NCBI GenBank assembly: GCA_017446045.1
Contig: JAFSRP010000058.1
Coordinates: 1-50,464 of the forward strand
DNA length: 50,464 bases
Reading direction: 5' to 3'
Source: Lachnospiraceae bacterium
GTDB taxonomy: Bacteria; Bacillota; Clostridia; Lachnospirales; Lachnospiraceae
Shown here: piece by piece, positions 25,965 through 33,063 of the stretch
How the letters are laid out: each line of letters opens with the position of its first letter
How positions within the stretch are numbered: position 1 is the stretch's first letter
Notes under the pieces: generated by a model
Databases searched by the model: none
Told to the model about the DNA's origin: nothing
The model's input: only the letters and a program-made list of their open reading frames with translations
Position numbers and translations under genes: made by a program

Positions 25965-27731
25965 TCAGCCGCTCAAACCCAGAAAACGGATCAGCAGCAG
26001 ATAACTCATGCTGTAATAGGTAACGACGGCGATCAGGTCGTTCAGGGTCGTGATCAGCGGACCGGATGCGACTGCCGGGTCTACCTTCAGCTTCGTCAGG
26101 ATCATGGGGATCGTCGTACCCAGCAGGCTGGCCAGCGTCATGGCAGTCAGCAGTGCGACGCCGACGCATCCGGAAATGGCAAAAGCCATGTGCGGCTCCC
26201 TTCCTTTCAGGATCATGATATAGAGTCCGACCAGCAGTACGGAGATCGAAGACAGGAGCAGGCCGTTGCAGAAGCCGACCCTCACTTCCTTCAGCACATG
26301 TCCGGCTTTCTGTGCCGCCGTAAGGTTCTCATCCATAAGGACTCTGATCGTGACTGCCAGGGACTGGGTACCGGCATTACCGGACATATCCAGGATCATG
26401 GACTGGAAGAACATGATCAGTGTCAGCTGGCTGATGACTGCCTCAAAGACGCCTACCACTGTAGAGACCACCATGCCGAGCAGGAGCAGGGCGATCAGCC
26501 AGGGCAGACGCTTGCGCATACTGTCCTTCAGCGGCTCTGCCAGTTCCTCCTCTGCGGTAAGACCTGCCAGACGCGCATAGTCTTCACCGAGCTCATCATC
26601 GACGACCTGGATGATGCTCTGGGAAGTGATAACACCCAGCATCCGGTTGGAATTGTCCAGGACCGGGATCAGGTTCTCGGAGTAGTCCTTCAGTTTTTCG
26701 ATACAGTCATCGATATTCTCCGTACCGTAAACATACGGATAGGAGGTCATGATCAGGTCATCCAAAGGGGTCCCCTGCCGTGCGATGATCAGATCCTTCA
26801 GGTCGATCGCGCCGTAGAAAACATCCGCACTGTCCAGAACGAAGATCGTGGAAATGTTATCGTTTTCCGGCGCCTGCCTGACCAGCTCGCTCATGGCACC
26901 CTTTACAGTAAGGTCATCATGGATGACGATGTAATTGGTCGTCATCTTTGAACCGATCTCGTCTTCGTCGAAGGATGCCAGCAGGGCGATATCCTTACGG
27001 AAATCCTCATCAACAAGGTCCACCATCAGGGAGCGTTTGGTCTTATCCATCTCCCGGAGAACACTGACAGCGACATCAGGCTCCATATGGCTTAAGACTG
27101 CTGCCGCCTTTCGGATGTCCATTTCGTCAAGATATCCGGCGATCTCATCTTCATCGGCATATTCGAGGATCCCGGAGAGTGTGGACACGTCAAGAACGCG
27201 GTAGACCTTCTTACGATACGCCGGTGTAAGATTAACGAGTACTTCGGCAATATCATTGTCATGATAATCGCTCAGCCGGTCCCGCAGCGCTTTGGGAGAA
27301 GCGTTGCTTTTGATGATCGCCGCGATCTCCGTCTCGTAATCCGGCTTTTCGAGAAGCTCTTCCTCTTCCTCTTCTTCATCTCTGGAAGATCCGGAACCGC
27401 TGTCGGAATCCAGATTCTCCATAAGCTCCTCTTTCAGTTCTTCCGGTGTTTTTTCCTTCTCTTCGACGGGTTCCTCCGGCATTTCCTGCGCTTCCTCTGC
27501 GATATCGGCGGCTTCCGGTGTCACGGCAACGGTTTCGGGCATCACGGCTGCGTCTTCAGACAGCTCCGCAGACACAGCTTCATCTTCCGTTAAACCGGAT
27601 GTCATACGGACACTCGCATCCTCCATGCCCGATTCATCCTCACTGACCGGCGCAAACGGATATACGGAAGCTCTCTTCGAGCCGCCGTTTTGTACTGGTT
27701 CTTTCAGGATCTTCTCTTCTGTTTTATCCAT
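25965..27731 (-). CDS. mgtE: MgtE-family magnesium transporter
   Basis: Mg2+ channel of 588 residues, acting as a membrane dimer gated by cytoplasmic Mg2+. Order of parts: an unusual acidic, Glu/Ser-rich extension (1-125, with a run of seven Glu near 120), the MgtE N superhelical domain (about 132-240; ALRDRLSDYHDNDIAEVL), a CBS pair (about 245-375) and a five-helix pore domain (about 408-588) containing DMSGNAGTQS and DPAVASGPLITTLND, the conserved pore-lining motifs. GAGG is six bases upstream of the ATG. A roughly 300-base leader with a terminator precedes it, so control by transcription attenuation is expected. The extension is the only oddity; its job is unknown. Confidence 0.96.
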   Translation of the reverse strand: MDKTEEKILKEPVQNGGSKRASVYPFAPVSEDESGMEDASVRMTSGLTEDEAVSAELSEDAAVMPETVAVTPEAADIAEEAQEMPEEPVEEKEKTPEELKEELMENLDSDSGSGSSRDEEEEEEELLEKPDYETEIAAIIKSNASPKALRDRLSDYHDNDIAEVLVNLTPAYRKKVYRVLDVSTLSGILEYADEDEIAGYLDEMDIRKAAAVLSHMEPDVAVSVLREMDKTKRSLMVDLVDEDFRKDIALLASFDEDEIGSKMTTNYIVIHDDLTVKGAMSELVRQAPENDNISTIFVLDSADVFYGAIDLKDLIIARQGTPLDDLIMTSYPYVYGTENIDDCIEKLKDYSENLIPVLDNSNRMLGVITSQSIIQVVDDELGEDYARLAGLTAEEELAEPLKDSMRKRLPWLIALLLLGMVVSTVVGVFEAVISQLTLIMFFQSMILDMSGNAGTQSLAVTIRVLMDENLTAAQKAGHVLKEVRVGFCNGLLLSSISVLLVGLYIMILKGREPHMAFAISGCVGVALLTAMTLASLLGTTIPMILTKLKVDPAVASGPLITTLNDLIAVVTYYSMSYLLLIRFLGLSG

Positions 27732-27800
27732 TCCAGGCCTCTTTTCTCCCGTTACTGTCCGGGAATCCTGATTTCGGAACCGATTGGCTGGAGCTTATAA

Positions 27801-27830
27801 TAAAAAAGACGGAGTTAAAAACTCCGTCTT
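27801..27830 (-). terminator. Attenuator hairpin in the mgtE leader
   Basis: AAGACGGAGT and ACTCCGTCTT (10 bp, loop of five) followed by TTTTTTATTAT on the minus strand: a strong intrinsic terminator 70 bases before the mgtE start. Its 5' arm can alternatively pair with ACTCTGACTT (27891-27882), the 3' strand of the upstream aptamer-like helix, which is the switch logic described for the leader. Confidence 0.85.
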
Positions 27831-27879
27831 CCAATATCTGATGTATCAGCCGTTGTCACAGGAACATGATACCATCTTT

Positions 27880-27981
27880 GTAAGTCAGAGTCTCACGGTC
27901 ATTCCACTTTTCTGTGTCCATATCCGATCGGTACGGTGTACTACTTCGGTCAAGACCATCACTTGCGTCCACTCTGCTCAC
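27880..27981 (-). ncRNA. Riboswitch-like structured leader of mgtE
   Basis: In the 337-base gap upstream of mgtE, the minus strand reads GTGAGCAGAGT (27981-27971) and ACTCTGACTTAC (27891-27880), which pair as an 11-bp closing helix with one bulged A around about 79 nt. The interior holds further pairing options (GGTCTTGACC; GTACCGAT with ATCGG). The 3' strand of the closing helix is also nearly complementary (8 Watson-Crick pairs and one wobble over 10) to the 5' arm of the terminator at 27801-27830, giving mutually exclusive antiterminator and terminator states. Known mgtE leaders carry the M-box Mg2+ riboswitch; only AGGTGAG resembles it here, and the M-box core is not recognised, so the class is left open. 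Confidence 0.6.
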
Positions 27982-28035
27982 CTGCCTTTATAAGGGATTG
28001 TGCATGAAAGCACATAAACCTTCATACATTCTTAG

Positions 28036-28062
28036 TCTATACTTAAATGTATCAAAATTCAA
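28036..28062 (-). promoter_or_regulatory. Putative promoter of the mgtE leader
   Basis: TTGAAT (28062-28057) and TATAGA (28041-28036), 15 bases apart, lie just after the M3-peptidase stop. A start near 28029 would give a leader of about 300 nt. A 13-codon open frame (ATG at 28029 or so, ending TAA near 27988) begins at once downstream but lacks a ribosome site, so it is not called a gene. Confidence 0.45.
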
Positions 28063-28068
28063 GAAATT

Positions 28069-30060
28069 TCAGCGGTCCTCCCCGTTTTTTTCGCAGCGCT
28101 CTCCCAGGGTCTTCATTTCTTCCTCCGGACCCGCATTCTGAGGATCATTCACCGCAGCAAGACCAGACGTTTCTTCAGTATCAGTCCGGCCTTGGGATAC
28201 GGCCAGCCGCAGTCTGCGCCGATAGTACGCGCGCACGGCCAAAGCCGGCAGAAGCGCCAGTGCCAGAAGTCCGCAGGCTATAAGAAGGATCCTTTTCCTC
28301 CGATCCCGCTCCGCCTCCTTCAAAGCCAGGATCCTGGCTTCCTCTTCTTTCCTGGCTTTCTGCTCGCGCGCGTCATAGATCGGCTGCAGGACATTATTTC
28401 TCCTTTGCCCGTCAGCGATGAGGCGCTCTCCGACCCGGTCAGCCAGTTCCCGTATATTATCCGCCTCCTGCATATTTCGCAGCCCGCTGAGAGAGATCAT
28501 TTCCTGATACGGAGTCCAGACGTCCACCGCCGTCGCGCGCATATAACGTTCTACCGCAAGCGGCTCCGCATCGAAGGCCTCATCCCACAGCTCCAGTGCA
28601 TTGAGCGCAGATGTAGCATAATGCATATAATAGAAAGGTGTCTCATATATATGGGAGATCGTTGTGAAAAACCAGGGGTCCTCAGGATCTTCCCCGAAGT
28701 ATTCCCGGTGAAGCTCCTCATAGACCCCTTTCAGCTCTTCGGGGCTCATATCGGGCTTTGCATATGCCCTCCTCTCCATTTCATCGATTACACTGCCATC
28801 CAGAATGCCCACCAGCTTTTTTCCCAGCAGGAAGAGGCGGTAAGCTTCATTTTCCTCCGGACCGAACAGCTCTCCGGTGTGATGCCAGGAAAGCAGTTCC
28901 AGTCCCTGGCTGTGCAGTTCCCTGACAGAAAGATGTGTCTCCGCATACATATGGTGATCAGACGTATGATAGTCGTTATTGAAATGCCCGAATTCATGGG
29001 TCATGTTGATATAGTCTTCTTCAAGAAAGGCCTTTGGAGAAGTAAAGATAAATGCGCTGTTGGATGTATAGAGCGGCGCAGTATATCCCGACAGCATTGC
29101 CGGACTCCTGAGATACAGCCGGTTGGCTGTCAGGTCATCATAAGCTTCCATGAGATCCGGATGAACACTCCTGATCACCGGCCTGAGCGCTTCCCACTGC
29201 TGTTCCATCTCCGTCGGCGCAGAACCGTTCAGGTCGCTGAGCTGCAGGGCATCGATTGCTTCACGCACCTCCCTGTAGAGCGGCGTGATCGTATCCTTTA
29301 CAGCCCGGTGGACTTCTTCCGCCACTGCCTCCGGCATGATATCGTTCCCGTTTGCTTCCTGATACGCATAATAATCCTCATAACCGGAGATCCGTGCCAG
29401 CGCACTGCGGGCCGCGACCAGCCGGAGATAGATCTCCGCAAGCTGCTCGGGCTTCCGGTCCTTTGCTCCTATCTGTATATAGTACTGCGCGACGACATCC
29501 GTGATCCCGTTCCGCAGTACATTCACCTTTGCCGCGTCCGGCGATGATCCGTCCTCCTCTTCCGCGGGGAGCTGGGTGGTCTTTCGGATAAAAGCCTTTT
29601 CCCCCTCTGAGAGTTCTTTGGTCAGAAAATCATATTCCTTATACTGCAGAACAACGTTCAGCAGGGAGCGCACGTAATTCTCCTGATCCAGCAAGAATGT
29701 CCTGTAACTGTTGATCTGCTGGTTAAGACCGACATCCCACGGAGTCAGATAATACTGTGCCTGCAGCGCCAGCATTTTATCAGAGATCAGGTCAAAGGAT
29801 GCCACGATCTGCCGGTAATCACTGACGATCTGTTCCCTGTCCATCTCCATACCGGCAGTAAGCTCGGCATAAAACCGGTCAACGATGGCAGCCGTACCGT
29901 CCAGATCAAGATCCGACCGCTCCAGCGCATTGACAGTAGTGTCGGTATGCTCCAGGGAAGTATAGTAAGAAGCAGCGTCTGATGCCATTGACAGTAAAAG
30001 GGTCCAGACTGCTGCCCCCACTGCCAGTGCAATATGACGGATCCATTTTCCCCGTTTCAT
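28069..30060 (-). CDS. Membrane-anchored M3-type metallopeptidase
   Basis: Zinc peptidase of about 663 residues related to oligoendopeptidase F (family M3). The zinc motif is H355-E-F-G-H359, with the third ligand Glu 381 in ELHSQGLE, the usual M3 spacing. Unlike cytoplasmic PepF, it has an N-terminal hydrophobic segment (about 7-30) and a C-terminal membrane helix (about 590-615, LLIACGLLALALLPALAV) preceded by a basic/acidic coiled coil and followed by a polar tail, so the catalytic domain should sit outside the membrane. The ATG at 30060 is preferred over 30132 because GGGAGG precedes it and the shorter form starts a proper signal anchor. It is divergent from the radical SAM gene; a role in processing that system's product is possible but not shown. 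Confidence 0.87.
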   Translation of the reverse strand: MKRGKWIRHIALAVGAAVWTLLLSMASDAASYYTSLEHTDTTVNALERSDLDLDGTAAIVDRFYAELTAGMEMDREQIVSDYRQIVASFDLISDKMLALQAQYYLTPWDVGLNQQINSYRTFLLDQENYVRSLLNVVLQYKEYDFLTKELSEGEKAFIRKTTQLPAEEEDGSSPDAAKVNVLRNGITDVVAQYYIQIGAKDRKPEQLAEIYLRLVAARSALARISGYEDYYAYQEANGNDIMPEAVAEEVHRAVKDTITPLYREVREAIDALQLSDLNGSAPTEMEQQWEALRPVIRSVHPDLMEAYDDLTANRLYLRSPAMLSGYTAPLYTSNSAFIFTSPKAFLEEDYINMTHEFGHFNNDYHTSDHHMYAETHLSVRELHSQGLELLSWHHTGELFGPEENEAYRLFLLGKKLVGILDGSVIDEMERRAYAKPDMSPEELKGVYEELHREYFGEDPEDPWFFTTISHIYETPFYYMHYATSALNALELWDEAFDAEPLAVERYMRATAVDVWTPYQEMISLSGLRNMQEADNIRELADRVGERLIADGQRRNNVLQPIYDAREQKARKEEEARILALKEAERDRRKRILLIACGLLALALLPALAVRAYYRRRLRLAVSQGRTDTEETSGLAAVNDPQNAGPEEEMKTLGERCEKNGEDR

Positions 30061-30090
30061 CAAAAGATACTGCCTCCCGAATGATACTTC

Positions 30091-30096
30091 ATTATA
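30091..30096 (-). promoter_or_regulatory. -10 element for the M3-peptidase gene
   Basis: Exact TATAAT on the minus strand, about 31 bases before the chosen ATG. No convincing -35 is found 17 bases upstream, so the promoter may need an activator. The 177-base gap is shared with the divergent radical SAM promoter. Confidence 0.45.
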
Positions 30097-30159
30097 TTTT
30101 AACTGATTGTGAGAAGGGGCGCAATCCCGCATTCAGAAAACATGACTGCATATATTCAT

Positions 30160-30188
30160 TTGCAAGTCTTTGCAGTTTAATATATAGT
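30160..30188 (+). promoter_or_regulatory. Promoter of the radical SAM operon
   Basis: TTGCAA (30160-30165) and TATAGT (30183-30188) with an exact 17-base spacer, 50 bases before the radical SAM start. TTTGCA repeats nearby (30159-30163 region and 30170-30174) could be an operator half-site pair. Confidence 0.6.
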
Positions 30189-30237
30189 AAAAGAAGCTCC
30201 ATATGGATGGACTGAATAAAGAAAGGACCCGGAACAA

Positions 30238-31635
30238 ATGATCCCCGTACCAAAGCTATTCCGAAATACAAAAACCGTTAAGCGCATCGAAGCTTACATG
30301 GACACCGCCTTTCAAGATGTACTTCATACCACCCTGAACCCCGACGGCCCGGGTGTGATCCGCATCCACCTGGTCCCGCCGAAAAAAGAAGAATATGCAT
30401 TGAATCCAAGCATTGCCATCATCAACGGGACAGATATCGTGCCGGTGAATTTTGTCTGGGCTGTCATTTTGGCGGAACTGATCCGGGAGACCAACAAATA
30501 TGACGGAAAAGAACTCGGAGAAGCCGAGATCGAGCTGATCCTCGACCGCACAGCGGTCAGTGTGAAGCAGATCATCCCTGTCTTTTCCAGAAAACGCATC
30601 GAAGAGGACATCCGGACCATCTACCGGACTCTGAAACAGATCGCTTACCGTGAAGAAGTCACCACCGATGTACATTATATGAGCATCGGTGAATACGCCG
30701 AATACATGACCGCGCCCCACCGGATGGATCTCATGGTCAGCGCGATGACAAAAAACGGACAGTGGCACTGCAACCAGAAATGCATCCACTGCTACGCGGC
30801 GGGACAGGTCCTTTCCGACGAAACGGAACTGTCCACCGAAGATTGGAAAGTGATCCTCGACCGATGCCGGGCTGCCGACATTCCCCAGGTGACCTTTACC
30901 GGCGGTGAGCCTACCATGCGGGAAGATCTCTTTGAACTGATCTCCTACGCCCGCTGGTTCATTTCACGGCTCAATACCAACGGTATCAAACTCACAGCGG
31001 ATTACTGCAAAAAGCTGCATGAGGCGGAGCTGGACAGCGTTCAGATCACCTTCTACTCATGGGACCCCGCAGTGCACAACAGACTCGTGGGCGCACCGCA
31101 GTATGAGAATACGGTACAGGGGATCGAAAATGCTCTGTCGGAAAGACTGTCCGTGAGTATCAATACACCCCTCTGTACCCTGAACCGGGACTATGTGAAG
31201 ACCCTGGAATTCCTGCATGAAAAAGGCGTGATCTATGTGACCTGTTCGGGCCTGATCACGACCGGCAACGCGGCCGGAGAAGCGTCTGAACGTCTCCAGC
31301 TGACCGGCGAAGAGCTGGAACAGGTCCTGCGGGATGCCGTGGCTTACTGTCACGCGAACGGCATGGAGATAGCCTTCACATCTCCCGGATGGATCCCCCA
31401 GCATGTTTTTGAAGAGCTGAATATTCCTTCACCCTCCTGCGGCGCCTGCCTGTCGAACATGGCCATCACACCGGGAGGCAATGTCGTGCCCTGTCAGAGC
31501 TGGCTCTCTGACGATCCGCTCGGCAATATGCTTACAGATGACTGGGCGGAGATCTGGAACAGTCCGAACTGTATCGAACGCAGGAATTACTCTTCCGAGA
31601 TGACCGGCGAATGTCCGTTGAGGAGGTACTGCTGA
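30238..31635 (+). CDS. Radical SAM/SPASM enzyme, likely peptide-modifying
   Basis: 465 residues. The radical SAM cluster motif is C178-x3-C182-x2-C185 (WHCNQKCIHCYA), with FTGGEPTMRE (219-228) as the SAM-binding GGEP. The C-terminal SPASM region holds cysteines C401, C404, C419, C445, C459 and a terminal C465 around ITPGGNVVPCQSW, enough for one or two auxiliary FeS clusters. The first 150 residues lie ahead of the barrel and contain a stretch (INGTDIVPVNFVWAVILAEL onward) that may be a PqqD-like recognition element; this is a guess. Enzymes of this type install thioether or other links in ribosomal peptides. The stop shares one base with the start of the next gene, whose cysteine-rich tail is an obvious candidate substrate. 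AAAGGA is ten bases before the ATG. Confidence 0.9.
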   Translation: MIPVPKLFRNTKTVKRIEAYMDTAFQDVLHTTLNPDGPGVIRIHLVPPKKEEYALNPSIAIINGTDIVPVNFVWAVILAELIRETNKYDGKELGEAEIELILDRTAVSVKQIIPVFSRKRIEEDIRTIYRTLKQIAYREEVTTDVHYMSIGEYAEYMTAPHRMDLMVSAMTKNGQWHCNQKCIHCYAAGQVLSDETELSTEDWKVILDRCRAADIPQVTFTGGEPTMREDLFELISYARWFISRLNTNGIKLTADYCKKLHEAELDSVQITFYSWDPAVHNRLVGAPQYENTVQGIENALSERLSVSINTPLCTLNRDYVKTLEFLHEKGVIYVTCSGLITTGNAAGEASERLQLTGEELEQVLRDAVAYCHANGMEIAFTSPGWIPQHVFEELNIPSPSCGACLSNMAITPGGNVVPCQSWLSDDPLGNMLTDDWAEIWNSPNCIERRNYSSEMTGECPLRRYC

Positions 31636-32900
31636 TGAAGAGAATAACCGCAAAATCGCTCAAGATCTTTTTACTGACAGCAGTCCTGCTGTTATCTGTC
31701 CTGATACCGTCGATCAATTCCCTGGCAGCTCCGACGGACGAGATCCTTGATTTTACGGTCACGGTAGACGTCAACGAGGATGCCTCGCTGGAGATGCTCT
31801 ATCACATCGACTGGGAAGTCCTCGACGACAAAGCCTACGGTCCGCTCGAATGGATCGACCTTGGCGTACCGAACAGCTCTCATTCTGACATCAATGCGCT
31901 GACAGACACCATTGACCATATCACGGACAACGGCAGTACGCTGGCCATCTACCTTGACCGGGAATACTATGCCGGTGAGACTGTTTCTCTTGAATTCCGG
32001 ATGACCCAGGACCGGATGTATCAGATCGACAAATGGGAAGAAGGAGAGACCGAATATTCTTTTACGCCGGCGTGGTTCGACGGGATGGATGTGGATCAGC
32101 TCACGATCCGCTGGAACAGCGAAAATGCTGTCGGCTGGCAGCCGGACTGTATGATCGAAGACGGATACCTCATCTTTACTTCGGAAGTTCCCGCGGGCGG
32201 ACGATATTCGATCGCTGTACGCTATCCGAATGAAGCTTTCGGTTTTGTACCCGAACGTCAGGCAGACAGCAGCAGCGGCACGTCAATTTCGACAGACTGG
32301 ACGGGCAGCGGTACCGAAGATCCCATATTCATGATCATCGGGATCGTGTTCTTCCTTGTGATCATGATCGTTTGCTTTGCAGTACCGATCATTATAGCCG
32401 TAAAATTTTTCTCATGGCTCGCCAGCGGCGAGGGTTTCGGATCCTCCCAGGCGACAGAAAAAAAGATCACACGGACAAAGATCGAATACTACGACAACTG
32501 CCCCAGCTGCGGAGCCGCACGTAAAGAAGGCAAAGACAATTGTGAATACTGCGGACGCAGCATGATCAAGAAAAAGGAAGTCGTGGAAGAAAACCAGATC
32601 GAGAAGCCGGAAAAGTATACGAAAAACGGTACCTACCGGTATGGTGATTCTCCAAATACGTATATCCATGTGAATGTCGTGAATGTTCCGGTCATAAGTC
32701 CGCGACCCTCTTCAAACCGTTCGTCCCATTCCGGCGGTTCATCACGCCACTCATCCTGCGCATCGTCCTGCGCCTGCGCGTGTGCGTCCTCCTGTGCCTG
32801 CGCCTGTGCCTGCGCGTCATCCGGACGTGCCGGCTGCTCCGTAAAGGATTTCTTTAAGGACAGCATCCATAAGGGACGTATCAGAGTAGACAGAAAATAA
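31635..32900 (+). CDS. Membrane protein with zinc ribbon and Cys-Ala-rich C-terminal tail
   Basis: 421 residues, no named family recognised with confidence. Signal peptide (about 1-31, ending SLAAP); an extracellular beta-rich domain (about 33-215) somewhat like DUF2207 ectodomains; one membrane helix (about 231-258); a cytoplasmic zinc-ribbon-like pair C289-x2-C292 and C303-x2-C306; a polar linker; a Ser/His/Gly-rich stretch; and then nine cysteines at 375, 379, 381, 383, 387, 389, 391, 393 and 401, set in alternating Cys-Ala separated by Ser-Ser, ending GRAGCSVKDFF and a basic end. The tail would face the cytoplasm, where the coupled radical SAM enzyme could modify it. The ATG at 31635 overlaps the previous stop (TGATG) and has GAGGAGG eight bases upstream, implying matched expression. 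A terminator follows. Confidence 0.85.
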   Translation: MKRITAKSLKIFLLTAVLLLSVLIPSINSLAAPTDEILDFTVTVDVNEDASLEMLYHIDWEVLDDKAYGPLEWIDLGVPNSSHSDINALTDTIDHITDNGSTLAIYLDREYYAGETVSLEFRMTQDRMYQIDKWEEGETEYSFTPAWFDGMDVDQLTIRWNSENAVGWQPDCMIEDGYLIFTSEVPAGGRYSIAVRYPNEAFGFVPERQADSSSGTSISTDWTGSGTEDPIFMIIGIVFFLVIMIVCFAVPIIIAVKFFSWLASGEGFGSSQATEKKITRTKIEYYDNCPSCGAARKEGKDNCEYCGRSMIKKKEVVEENQIEKPEKYTKNGTYRYGDSPNTYIHVNVVNVPVISPRPSSNRSSHSGGSSRHSSCASSCACACASSCACACACASSGRAGCSVKDFFKDSIHKGRIRVDRK

Positions 32901-32927
32901 AGATCACCAGATCAGATATTAATGATC

Positions 32928-32970
32928 AACACCGGTGTCGGAAGAATAAGCCTTCCGGTGCCGGTGTTTT
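32928..32970 (+). terminator. Terminator of the radical SAM operon
   Basis: A 17-bp stem (32928-32944 with 32952-32968, including three wobble pairs) and seven-base loop are followed by TTTTGC on the plus strand, 27 bases after the Cys-tail gene. Confidence 0.8.
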
Positions 32971-33001
32971 GCACTCTCTACAGCGTTTGACCCGTTAATT
33001 C

Positions 33002-33032
33002 AAAAAGAGGAAGAACGCTTGCGCTCTTCCTC
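33002..33032 (-). terminator. Terminator of gdhA
   Basis: GAGGAAGAGCGC and GCGTTCTTCCTC (minus-strand reading, 12 bp with one mismatch) are followed by TTTTTG, 31 bases after the gdhA stop. Together with the plus-strand terminator just upstream it isolates the two convergent units. Confidence 0.85.
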
Positions 33033-33063
33033 CTTCTGATTTACGGGAGCTTATATCAATACA

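Noticed and set aside
27880-27981. Canonical M-box Mg2+ riboswitch
   Set aside because: Expected from position before mgtE, but the conserved core sequences are not recognised; kept only as a riboswitch-like leader of open class.
27988-28029. 13-codon leader peptide before mgtE
   Set aside because: It has no ribosome site and no run of regulatory codons; too short to support.
31635-32900. SCIFF-type peptide (six cysteines in forty-five) as the identity of the radical SAM substrate
   Set aside because: SCIFF precursors are about 45 residues; here the cysteine tail belongs to a 421-residue membrane protein with a different cysteine pattern.
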